The translations under genes and the position numbers were made by a program. DNA of 33,757 nucleotides from positions 1 through 33,757 of the forward strand of contig JBCCGT010000040.1 in assembly GCA_039029135.1 (NCBI GenBank), in the 5' to 3' direction. Positions 1-6,280 of the stretch are shown here, piece by piece. The notes beneath the pieces are model-generated. The model ran no database searches, was not told the origin of the DNA, and saw nothing but the letters and a program-made list of their open reading frames with translations. Position 1 is the first letter of the stretch; the number at the start of each line of letters is the position of its first letter. This stretch comes from JALZVT01 sp039029135 (lineage in GTDB: Bacteria; Pseudomonadota; Gammaproteobacteria; Pseudomonadales; Azotimanducaceae).

Positions 1-304
1 CAAGAAGCTCAGTTGGCATCTCAAGCTGATATCCATGCTTCTCTAAAATTTCTGCTAACTCGGGAGCAAAGCCTGCTAGATATTCAAAACGAGGAATCCG
101 CTCTTGCTCCCGGAAGCATAGGGCAAGTTTCTCCAACGCCGTATGTGGCGCATCCGTGATCGGTATATCTGGAATAGCATAGTTACTCCAAGTACCCGAT
201 TCATCTGGATGGAAGAAACAAGTAAAGGGTGGTATAGTTACTTCCTCTAGATTTGCCCTTGCACTGACTCGAAGTTGGGTCTGAATTCGTTCAATATCAA
301 TCAT
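1..304 (-). CDS. GNAT family N-acetyltransferase, N-terminal part (runs off window)
   Basis: An open frame starts at the ATG whose A is base 304 and stays open to base 1, giving 101 codons with no stop. The product starts MIDIERIQTQLRVSARANLE and later has FTCFFHPDESGTWSNYAIPD and PRFEYLAGFAPELAEILEKH. From memory this is the N-terminal half of GNAT-type acetyltransferases common in cyanobacteria; the acetyl-CoA binding half lies outside the window, so the substrate is unknown. It is divergent from the methyltransferase remnant, with 35 bp between the two starts. Its base composition is clearly more AT-rich than the genes beyond 3640, which suggests horizontal transfer. The frame and start are certain; the family assignment is by recognised sequence pattern only. 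Confidence 0.7.
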   Translation of the reverse strand, partial: MIDIERIQTQLRVSARANLEEVTIPPFTCFFHPDESGTWSNYAIPDIPITDAPHTALEKLALCFREQERIPRFEYLAGFAPELAEILEKHGYQLEMPTELL

Positions 305-339
305 TGTTCACCATGCTATAGAGTTAAGGAATTTTACAT

Positions 340-921
340 ATGTCTTACTACGATGATGCCCAAAATGTTGAGCAGTATGTTCAAATGGCCGACGGCTATG
401 ATGGCAGCGAATTGATCAAAGTCCTTCGTACATACTTATCTGATGGCTCAAGCGTATTAGAGTTAGGCATGGGGCCAGGGAAGGATTTGGACTTATTAAG
501 CAAGCACTACCTAGCAACTGGTTCTGATATGTCTCCAGCTTTCATTGAACGCTACCGGGCACAAAACCCAAAGGCAGATCTGCTTCTGCTAGATGCTGCT
601 TCGCTGGATACCCAGCGTCAGTTTGACTGCATCTACTCCAACAAAGTCCTCCAGCACCTCCGTAGACAAGAGTTGGCAGAATCATTTCGCAAACAGGCTC
701 AACGTCTAAAAAAAGGCCCAGCCAAAATTCTCAGCCGCGTGAGTGTAGGTGACCGCATCGTGCAGTGGCTGGTGCGTGTTGTTGGGCTGCAGGGTCCCGG
801 TGTTGAGCAGTTGGGCCAAGCGCATGCATATCTCCTGTCTGTCTCGCTGACTGCTTTGCAAAGAAGCGATTACAGAGAGTTGAGTTTGTCAGTAGCGGTA
901 GCGAGGTGCAATTTTTATTGA
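340..921 (+). pseudogene. 3'-truncated SAM-dependent methyltransferase
   Basis: The ATG at 340 is preceded by AAGGA (326-330). Residues 1-126 are a good class I methyltransferase N-terminal half: the SAM-binding motif ELGMGPG is at 41-47, an acidic residue at D63 ends the second strand, LLLLD is at 81-85, and FDCIYSNKVLQHL follows at 95-107. After RLKKG (residues 122-126, ending at base 717) similarity to the family stops. Intact relatives continue with a beta-strand and the C-terminal part of the Rossmann fold, to roughly 200 residues. The last 67 codons to the stop at 921 read as unrelated sequence, so the gene looks cut at a junction near 717 and fused by chance to foreign DNA. Enzyme activity is unlikely. 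Composition and style match the adjacent partial GNAT gene, and both look cyanobacterial. Confidence 0.7.
706..825 (-). CDS. Possible small ORF remnant, 39 codons, unrecognised
   Basis: On the minus strand an ATG at 825 is preceded by AGGAG at a suitable distance. It opens a 39-codon frame starting MRLAQLLNTGTLQPNNTHQP that ends at a TAG at 706-708, just past the methyltransferase junction near 717. The good ribosome-binding site and the position of the stop suggest the 5' end of a gene whose remainder was lost when the junction formed. The product is not recognised and nothing else supports expression. Confidence 0.2.
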   Translation of the reverse strand: MRLAQLLNTGTLQPNNTHQPLHDAVTYTHAAENFGWAFF

Positions 922-931
922 GGGGTCTCAA
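918..931. promoter_or_regulatory. Short inverted repeat upstream of the TetR gene
   Basis: TTGAG-GGGT-CTCAA forms two perfect 5-bp arms, ending 57 bp before the start of the TetR-type regulator. Regulators of this family often bind palindromes next to their own gene, but operators are usually longer than this, so the assignment as an autoregulatory site is weak. Confidence 0.2.
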
Positions 932-988
932 ATATTATTCAAACCCGTTATGGTTAGACTCTGATAGAAGAAATTCTGGAGATTCGCT

Positions 989-1657
989 ATGGGTTCGCGA
1001 GGTCGTCCCGCTGCTTTGTCGCGGGAGAAAATTCTCGACGTGGCCACAAAGATAAGCCTTGACGAACTTTCCGTCGTGCAGATCGCGCGCAAGCTTAAGG
1101 TGAGTGATGGCGCGATCTACTATTACTTTCGCACGCGCGATGACCTGGTGAGAGCGCTTTTCGCAAGGACCGCAGCCCAGTTTGACTATGAGCCACTAGA
1201 AGGCGACTGGCAGGAGGTCCTGTCGCGTTATTCACTGAACCTGTTCGATGCGCTGGTAAAAAGGCCTGGCAGGGCGCGTTACTTTCTGAGTGCCGGTATC
1301 TCTGATCTGGAGCAGATGCGGGTGTTTGTTCGAGTGATAAACGCGGTAATGGCCTCAGGGCTGTCGCTTGAGCCCGCTCTGGGTGTTTATCGGTTGTACA
1401 TCATGACCGCAATTCGGGCTGCTCACTCTCACGACGAGTATCACGCCTACTGGGATCACCTACCTGTTGAGGATGTCAACGAGCGACTCGAGTTGCTGCA
1501 TAAGGCGGTGGAACTGGAAGGGGTCGATTTTTTGCCGGTTACCAGTGACCCGGACTATCTCAATGAACGAGCCCTGTTGATCAGAACCTTGGCAGTACTG
1601 GGTAAGGGGCTGGGGCCAGACGCGGTAGGATTCGAGGCGATGCCTCAGAGCTCCTGA
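989..1657 (+). CDS. TetR/AcrR family transcriptional regulator
   Basis: This 222-residue protein is a normal length for the family. The N-terminus has basic GSRGRPAALSREKILDVA, then a helix-turn-helix at about residues 28-52 (QIARKLKVSDGAIYYYF, then RTRDDLVRAL), the typical TetR recognition pattern. Residues from about 60 on form the divergent all-helical ligand and dimer domain, with no recognisable effector motif. A GGAG at 977-980 lies 8 bases before the ATG, supporting the start. TetR proteins usually repress neighbouring transport or degradation genes when no ligand is bound. Here the next intact plus-strand gene is about 950 bp away, and the nearest catabolic cluster is beyond a composition boundary, so the target is unknown. 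Confidence 0.85.
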   Translation: MGSRGRPAALSREKILDVATKISLDELSVVQIARKLKVSDGAIYYYFRTRDDLVRALFARTAAQFDYEPLEGDWQEVLSRYSLNLFDALVKRPGRARYFLSAGISDLEQMRVFVRVINAVMASGLSLEPALGVYRLYIMTAIRAAHSHDEYHAYWDHLPVEDVNERLELLHKAVELEGVDFLPVTSDPDYLNERALLIRTLAVLGKGLGPDAVGFEAMPQSS

Positions 1658-2119
1658 CCATATCTCGGTCAGCGATTGTGCGAATTGCGGGATTTTTCAC
1701 GTTCACCTCTATCATCCATTCCGGCAAACGGCAGAAGGCCAAAATTGGGTTCGCCACGTCATTCACCGCGGTTGAAACATGGTTTTATGCGAGATGCAGC
1801 ACTCACATGCTGGCGCGCGAAGGACCGGATCGTGAAAACGAGGTTTGTCTTTTCAAAGCGGAAAGTCTTGACGATCCCAGCTCGTTTCAACCGTGGTCTG
1901 AGGCGTTCTCGAAGCATGCGCAAAGCTGGCACACACTGGTCCCGGAAATTCCGATGTTCCACGAAAACCCGCCAGGTCATATCTGATCGGTCACTGTACA
2001 ACCGTGCGAGATCATTTGGCCGAGAGCCGCCTGCGAGCATTCTTGCGTCGAGCGTCTCTCAGCGACCCATTGCAGTCGACCGCAAGCGTCCAACAAAATG
2101 TCCAAAGGAAGAGCCAAAC
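1658..2119. other. 462 bp without a confident gene
   Basis: This stretch between the TetR gene and the broken DUF6959-like gene holds only one frame of interest (1678-1986, listed separately). The other frames are rich in Arg, Ser and Pro and look like noise. No RNA gene, terminator or inverted repeat was recognised. Confidence 0.5.
1678..1986 (+). CDS. Hypothetical 102-residue ORF with GTG start
   Basis: A GTG at 1678, 21 bases after the TetR stop codon, opens 102 codons. The composition is protein-like, with acidic and aromatic residues spread evenly; part reads EVCLFKAESLDDPSSFQPW and the end reads PEIPMFHENPPGHI. There is no convincing ribosome-binding site and no family was recognised. 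It could be a small downstream partner of the TetR gene, a remnant of a longer gene, or chance. Codon use is less GC-biased than in genes beyond 3640, in keeping with this region. Confidence 0.25.
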   Translation: MRIAGFFTFTSIIHSGKRQKAKIGFATSFTAVETWFYARCSTHMLAREGPDRENEVCLFKAESLDDPSSFQPWSEAFSKHAQSWHTLVPEIPMFHENPPGHI

Positions 2120-2403
2120 ATGCGAAAACAAGAGGTTGAGATATTCTCTGACACCTAAAATCGAGCTGTGATAAAACATCCTGGCCATCACTACCCGGGC
2201 TCGCTCATTGAAGGTGATTCGCTCCTTAACCCGTGTCAACTAGCGGACGAGACGATACGGTTACTTGACTCAAAAGACTATGAAGAAGCTAGGGGATGCA
2301 TGAACGAAGTGAAAAACGGTCTGCGGGGCGATTGACTCACTATAAACAAGAACCAGACGAGCACGATATTGAACTTCCATTCAGCGAGGTTCCCCCGAGG
2401 TGG
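2120..2403 (+). pseudogene. Disrupted small gene resembling the DUF6959 family
   Basis: The ATG at 2120 follows AGGAAG and starts MRKQEVEIFSDT, but codon 13 is TAA (2156-2158). The same frame continues past the stop with NRAVIKHPGHHYPGSLIEGD and then a helical acidic stretch, reaching TGA at 2333-2335. The sequence then resumes one frame over as LTHYKQEPDEHDIELPFSEV, to about 2403. Read together, the pieces give a protein of about 94 residues. It matches my recollection of the small uncharacterised DUF6959 family: VE(I/V)FSD start, R-or-K-HPG-PG-L-GDSL core, HYK and EHxxxLPF end. One nonsense codon and one frameshift make it a clear decayed copy. The function of the family is unknown to me. 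Confidence 0.6.
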
Positions 2404-2612
2404 TGTATACATTTCTCGAGTGCGCTAACGTCTGTTGTCAATCCGAAGCGGACATCCAGCTTCCGATATTCTGTTGTGCACTTCGTACCGATCGAATCGA
2501 TAAGCCGGCGCTTGATCACCAAGATGAGCTTTCAAGATGCGAAGCTGCCGCGCGGGGACGTATCGCGCCGATCTACGGCAGCCCGTTTCGTACAGACAGG
2601 CGATGCCCCTTT

Positions 2613-3518
2613 TTGAAAAAGCTAGGTCTAATTAGTCTCGCGTCCCTGCTGGTTGTTGTGACCCTTATGATCAACCAGCACAGCCACTATATGGATACGC
2701 GACTGAATGTGGTGCAGGACTATCAAGAAGCGCTCCACGGCGATGTCTTTCACGTCCTGACATTCGTGCGCACCCAAGAAGATCAGAGTTACATGACGCC
2801 GCTGACAGCGTTAGTGAACACCGCTGCAGAAACTGAGGCCCAACTCATCTATGCCGGTCAGGTGATCCATACAGGTCTCCGATCCCGGCAGATTTCAGAG
2901 ACCTTTGGCGGCACCCCAGAGTGGCAAGCCATACTGTTACAGCAGTTCGATAGCCAAGAAGCCTATCAGAGTTATTTGAATCGCCCAAAGATCGAGGCGG
3001 CGTTGGCACAGTTTGCGGTGAGTTACACACACGGATTTAAGCGATCTTCCAGTATCAACCTGTTGCTGCACCAGATGCTCCTGGCGATAAGGTTTTGGCG
3101 AGCGGTGACGTTCGCACCTAACATCTTACCCTTCGAGCGCAGCTCGACGCCGCAGCCTATCGACACCTCTCACGCACTGCTACAGCACGCAACCGATCTG
3201 GGAAAAGATGCGATTTTGGTTGTCAATTTGGCTCGTAACGGCGGTGCTGAGGAGCAGGAAGCAAATGCATCCTACGCCTCCGAGATGCTTGGATTGATGG
3301 CTGACCTACGTTACGGCCCGATGCACATCGGCACGACCGTATCGTTGGAACACGGTCACGCGTTTGACCAAGCCATGTTGGTCTACTACCCCGGTAGTCA
3401 GTACTTCAGCGATTTGACTAGTAGCACCTGGTTTCAAGGGATCGTTGGCAACAAACAGTTGGCAGACACCCAAGCGTGCATCACTGTCCCAATAACCAAC
3501 CTACTGTTGAGCAACTAG
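2613..3518 (+). CDS. Membrane-anchored protein with two dimeric alpha/beta-barrel (DUF1330/EthD-like) domains
   Basis: I start this at the TTG at 2613, just before a hydrophobic anchor (LGLISLASLLVVVTLMI, residues 4-20 of 301). The frame is open upstream to 2400, but that sequence looks non-coding. The first domain (about 25-150) ends in EWQAILLQQFDSQEAYQSYL, the aromatic/DS-x-E-A pattern of DUF1330 and EthD-type barrels. A second one follows (about 190-300): DAILVVNLARNGG, then HAFDQAMLVYYPGSQYFSDL and a final DTQACITVPI strand. Such barrels usually dimerise, so a single-chain tandem may form a pseudo-dimer tethered to the membrane. No catalytic residues are evident. It stands alone, with neither neighbour in the same unit. 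Confidence 0.6.
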   Translation: MKKLGLISLASLLVVVTLMINQHSHYMDTRLNVVQDYQEALHGDVFHVLTFVRTQEDQSYMTPLTALVNTAAETEAQLIYAGQVIHTGLRSRQISETFGGTPEWQAILLQQFDSQEAYQSYLNRPKIEAALAQFAVSYTHGFKRSSSINLLLHQMLLAIRFWRAVTFAPNILPFERSSTPQPIDTSHALLQHATDLGKDAILVVNLARNGGAEEQEANASYASEMLGLMADLRYGPMHIGTTVSLEHGHAFDQAMLVYYPGSQYFSDLTSSTWFQGIVGNKQLADTQACITVPITNLLLSN

Positions 3519-3612
3519 ATTGCGACCGTCCGGTGTTGGCCGATCTGAGCCGTCCAGAACGCTCAAATAGAGTCAATTCAAAAGTCTGCTTTGAAGGCTA
3601 GCTCCCACCGAG

Positions 3613-3631
3613 TCTGACACTAAATGTCAGA
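3613..3631. terminator. Perfect 7-bp inverted repeat between convergent genes
   Basis: TCTGACA-CTAAA-TGTCAGA forms a 7-bp stem with a 5-nt loop, followed by a partly overlapping palindrome TCAGATCTGA. It lies between the stops of two convergent genes (3518 and 3646), so it could terminate either transcript, although no T-run follows on either strand. It also falls where base composition changes from the mixed left segment to the GC-rich remainder, so an old recombination scar is possible. Confidence 0.4.
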
Positions 3632-3645
3632 TCAGATCTGAGCTA

Positions 3646-4851
3646 TCACAACCGCGCCGGCGGCCCGCCGAGCCGCAGGCTAGCCCGCAGTTCCGGCCAG
3701 TGCCATAGGATCAGCGCCATAGCGAGCAATCCCTCGGTGGCGAGCAGCACGCAGGCGGCGAGCGGTCCCAGCCATTCGGCCATCAGGCCGATATGCAGAA
3801 AGCCGAGCGGCGCGGTGCCGATGCAGACCGAGAGCACGCCCATCGCCCGCTGCTCGCTACCGTCCGGCGCCTCCAGCAGCACGATCGCGCTCTGCATCGC
3901 GCCGAAACCGGCGCTGATGAGGCCGATCAACAGCAGCACGGGCGCCGCGAGCCACACTCCGGGTGTCGCCGCGAACACGATCGCCATGGCGCAGTAGCCG
4001 ATCACGGACAGCAGGTACCACGCGAGCGCGCGATCGTTGCGGGCCAGCAGCGCGAGCGCCGCCGCGCCGATCAGGCTGCCGAGCCCCTCCATGCTGACGA
4101 GCGCGCCGACGCCGATCTCGCTGAGTGCAAAGATCTCGCGGCCGATGACCGGCACCATGGAATAAAACGGAAAGACGAGGATGTTGAACACCAGCGTGAC
4201 GGCGAGGATGCCCGGTAAACGCGGGTGTTCCAGCACCTCGCGAAAGCCTTCCGCGATGTCGCGTGTGACCGTCATGCCGTCGCTGCCCCGCGGCGCTTCC
4301 GCGCTACCCAGCAACACGAAGGCAGCGAGCGCCAGCAGATAGAGCGCGGCAGAGATCAGGAACGCGCCGTCGAATCCAACCAACGCGTAGAGCGTGCCGC
4401 CCAGCAGCGGACCGATGAAGCGGGTACTGGAGCCAGCGAGGATATCGAGACTCATCGCCCGGCTGACGCGCGCCTGCCCGACGATCTCGGCCATTAGCGT
4501 GCGGCGGGCGGAAAAGTCGAACGTCCACACCAGTCCCGAGGCGAACGCCGCGGCCCCGGTCCACGCTACGGTCACCGAGCCACGCGCGGCCAGCCACGCC
4601 ATCCACAGTGCCATCGCGGTCACGACTACGCAGCCAAGCTTCAGCAGCAGCCAGCGGTCGATGCGACGCGCGAGCAGGCCGGCGAATAGCCCGAACAATC
4701 CCATGGGCAGCATGCGCAGCATCATCATCGACGCGACCATCAGCGCCGAGCCGGTCTGCTCGAGCACGAAAACGGCAATTACGAGCATCTCCAGCCAGCG
4801 GCCGGTGCTGTTCAGCGCGCCTCCACCGAGGAGCGCCCAGAAGGGTTTCAT
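3646..4851 (-). CDS. MFS transporter, EntS/MFS_3-like exporter
   Basis: This 401-residue polytopic membrane protein has about 12 hydrophobic segments and starts MKPFWALLGGGALNSTGRWL. The order of segments, the LARRIDRW loop after the second helix and the ARRTLMAEIVG region match the EntS-like (transmembrane secretion effector, MFS_3) branch of the major facilitator superfamily, which mainly exports small molecules with proton exchange. Unlike the larger MFS_3 protein at 7571-9253, it has no C-terminal soluble domain. The start lies 33 bp after the dioxygenase stop on the same strand, so the two are probably co-transcribed. The substrate cannot be told; export of a product or toxic intermediate of the dioxygenase reaction is an inference. 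Confidence 0.85.
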   Translation of the reverse strand: MKPFWALLGGGALNSTGRWLEMLVIAVFVLEQTGSALMVASMMMLRMLPMGLFGLFAGLLARRIDRWLLLKLGCVVVTAMALWMAWLAARGSVTVAWTGAAAFASGLVWTFDFSARRTLMAEIVGQARVSRAMSLDILAGSSTRFIGPLLGGTLYALVGFDGAFLISAALYLLALAAFVLLGSAEAPRGSDGMTVTRDIAEGFREVLEHPRLPGILAVTLVFNILVFPFYSMVPVIGREIFALSEIGVGALVSMEGLGSLIGAAALALLARNDRALAWYLLSVIGYCAMAIVFAATPGVWLAAPVLLLIGLISAGFGAMQSAIVLLEAPDGSEQRAMGVLSVCIGTAPLGFLHIGLMAEWLGPLAACVLLATEGLLAMALILWHWPELRASLRLGGPPARL

Positions 4852-4884
4852 CTCGCCAAAGTCCTGCTTAGACCATCACTACCG

Positions 4885-5673
4885 TTAGTGGGTGGTGCTG
4901 CCCTCGACCTGCAGTCGATGGATCAGTCGCTGCTGATCGTCGGCGTGATCGTGCACGGCGAAGTGCAGCAGGCAGCGGTTGTCCCACATGACGAGATCGC
5001 GGCGGCGCCACCGGTGCCGCGCCTGGAACTCGGGCCGGACGCTGTGCTGATACAAATACTCGAGGAGCGCCGCGCTCTCCTGCCGGCTCCAGCCGACGAA
5101 TCGATCCGTAAAGGCGCGACAGACATAGAGGGCCGCCTCCCCTGTCTCGTCGTGCGTGCGCACCACCGGATGGACCGCAGACGGCGCCTGGTCCGGATTC
5201 TCGCCGTAGATTCCGGCGAGTCCGCGGGCGGTGTGTTGTGCCTGCATGCCACTCAGCGTGGCCTTCAGGCCGTCGGAAAGCGCCGCGTAGGCGAGCTGCT
5301 GATTGGCGAACGCCGTATCGCCGCCGATCTCCGGCGCCTCCAGCGCGTACAGCATGGTCAGCTTCGGTGGCGCCGCGTTGTAGCTCATGTCGGTGTGCCA
5401 GTGCTGATTGACGTCGCGTCGCTTGCCGACATTCTTGAGCCGGATGATCTCCGGATAATCGTCCATGCCGGCATAGGGATGGCGCACCAGTTGCCCCCAG
5501 CGGCGCGCGAAGGCCATCTGATCTTCTGGCTCGAGCTGTTGCTCGGGAAACACGAGCACGTGGTACTCGCAAAACCAATCGTTAATCCTCTGCCAGTCCG
5601 CGTCGGCCAGCGTGCGCACATCGACGCCTTCTACTGTCGCGCCCAGAGGCGCTCCGAATCGACTTAGCTGCAT
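4885..5673 (-). CDS. TauD/TfdA family Fe(II)/2-oxoglutarate dioxygenase
   Basis: The 262-residue protein has the full set of family residues. HWHTD gives the iron ligands H93 and D95, WDNRCLLHFAVHDH gives the distal ligand H237, and QRLIHRLQV supplies the 2-oxoglutarate carboxylate-binding arginine (R253, or R249). The N-terminus LGATVEGVDVRTLADADW is typical of taurine and 2,4-D dioxygenases. Such enzymes hydroxylate a carbon next to a leaving group, releasing for example sulfite, a phenol or an alcohol from the substrate. The start is well supported by GGAGG five bases upstream of the ATG at 5673. It leads a two-gene unit with the downstream exporter. Active-site residues look complete, but the substrate cannot be assigned. 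Confidence 0.9.
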   Translation of the reverse strand: MQLSRFGAPLGATVEGVDVRTLADADWQRINDWFCEYHVLVFPEQQLEPEDQMAFARRWGQLVRHPYAGMDDYPEIIRLKNVGKRRDVNQHWHTDMSYNAAPPKLTMLYALEAPEIGGDTAFANQQLAYAALSDGLKATLSGMQAQHTARGLAGIYGENPDQAPSAVHPVVRTHDETGEAALYVCRAFTDRFVGWSRQESAALLEYLYQHSVRPEFQARHRWRRRDLVMWDNRCLLHFAVHDHADDQQRLIHRLQVEGSTTH

Positions 5674-5810
5674 GCCCGCCTCCTTTCGCCTCCTTCAAGC
5701 TCGCCTCTCACGCCCGGGTCCGTGCCGCGCGAACGCAAAGCCCGAGCCTCACAGCGGATTCACCGCAGGCTGTGCTACCTTAGCGGCGATCATCCAGCGA
5801 GGACACACTC

Positions 5811-6152
5811 ATGGCAAAAAAGGTCGATTGGTACTACTACCGCGGCGGCTGAACCAGCTGCACCCGAGCCACCAAGTTCTTGGAGGCCAGTAACATCGCG
5901 GTGAAAGACCGCCAGTCCGCAAACGCCAAGCTGCAGGCCAGCGACGCGGCGGAGCTGCTCGATAAGGCGTCGACCCTGATCGTCGCAAAGGGCAAAAAGG
6001 TCACGGAGTTTAAGGGCAAGAATGCCAGCGGCGACGACGCCGTCGCGGCCATGCTCGGACCGACCGGCAATCTTCGCGCGCCGGCCATCAGAGCCGGCAA
6101 GACCCTGCTCATCGGCTTCAACGAAGAGGTCTACAGCAAAGTCTTCGGCTAA
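5811..6152 (+). CDS. ArsC/Spx-family selenoprotein with in-frame TGA (Sec) at codon 14
   Basis: The ATG at 5811 has GAGG (5799-5802) eight bases upstream. The frame reads MAKKVDWYYYRGG, then TGA (5850-5852), then TSCTRATKFLEASNIAVKDR, and runs to TAA at 6150-6152. This gives 113 codons, the usual length of ArsC/Spx proteins. With TGA read as selenocysteine the motif is U14-T-S-C17. Spx has C-T-S-C-R-K-A at this place, so Sec replaces the first redox cysteine. The rest fits the fold: a helix after the motif, a RAPAI cis-proline strand, and LIGFNEEVYSKVFG at the end. A SECIS-like hairpin follows the TGA directly. The likely role is thiol-disulfide or arsenate-type redox chemistry in the cytoplasm. 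Normal gene calling would start inside, at TTG 5880, and lose the redox motif. The alternative, a nonsense mutation, is less likely given the UxxC position, hairpin and intact remainder. No selA, selB, selC or selD lies in the window. Confidence 0.87.
5850..5891 (+). promoter_or_regulatory. Bacterial SECIS-like hairpin following the UGA codon
   Basis: Immediately after the UGA, a stem-loop can be drawn. The lower stem is GCUG (5857-5860) with CAGU (5888-5891), with one G-U pair. A 7-nt bulge follows on the 5' side, then GCC (5868-5870) with GGC (5885-5887), an A-A mismatch, CCAA (5872-5875) with UUGG (5880-5883), and the apical loop GUUC (5876-5879). The loop starts 23 nt after the UGA and its first base is G. 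Known bacterial SECIS elements have a short upper stem and an apical loop with an early G, roughly 16-37 nt from the UGA, where SelB binds. Folding was by eye. Confidence 0.7.
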
Positions 6153-6163
6153 CCCAACAACCA

Positions 6164-6192
6164 CGCTCGGACGGCCTCAGCCCGTCCGAGCG
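6164..6192. terminator. Strong GC-rich hairpin between convergent genes
   Basis: CGCTCGGACGG, loop CCTCAGC, CCGTCCGAGCG forms a perfect 11-bp stem with a 7-nt loop, starting 12 bases after the stop of the selenoprotein gene. The acyl-CoA dehydrogenase ends at 6281 on the other strand, so the hairpin could stop transcription from both sides. No T-run follows, so it may act with Rho or as an mRNA 3'-end stabiliser rather than as a classical intrinsic terminator. Confidence 0.65.
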
Positions 6193-6280
6193 TTCGCTGC
6201 CATCGGCCCGCACCCGCGAGCCAGCAATCCCTTCGCCGCCTCCCGCCAGCACCAACGAGTTATCGCCAACGGAGTCTGCG

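Noticed and set aside
2120..2335. Selenocysteine reading of the second broken gene (TAA and TGA)
   Set aside because: The first stop is TAA, which is not recoded as Sec, and the TGA at 2333 coincides with a frameshift rather than a conserved cysteine position.
1..3640. Chromosomal integron cassette array
   Set aside because: Small accessory genes suggested it, but no attC-type imperfect palindromes with RYYYAAC and GTTRRRY ends were found between genes, and gene orientations vary.
4888..5667. Long open frame on the plus strand opposite the TauD-type gene
   Set aside because: It is the complement of a well-supported gene; the GC-rich codon use of that gene leaves the opposite frame open. The same applies to plus-strand frames at 10765-12330, 12569-14137, 20147-21349 and 27930-29540.
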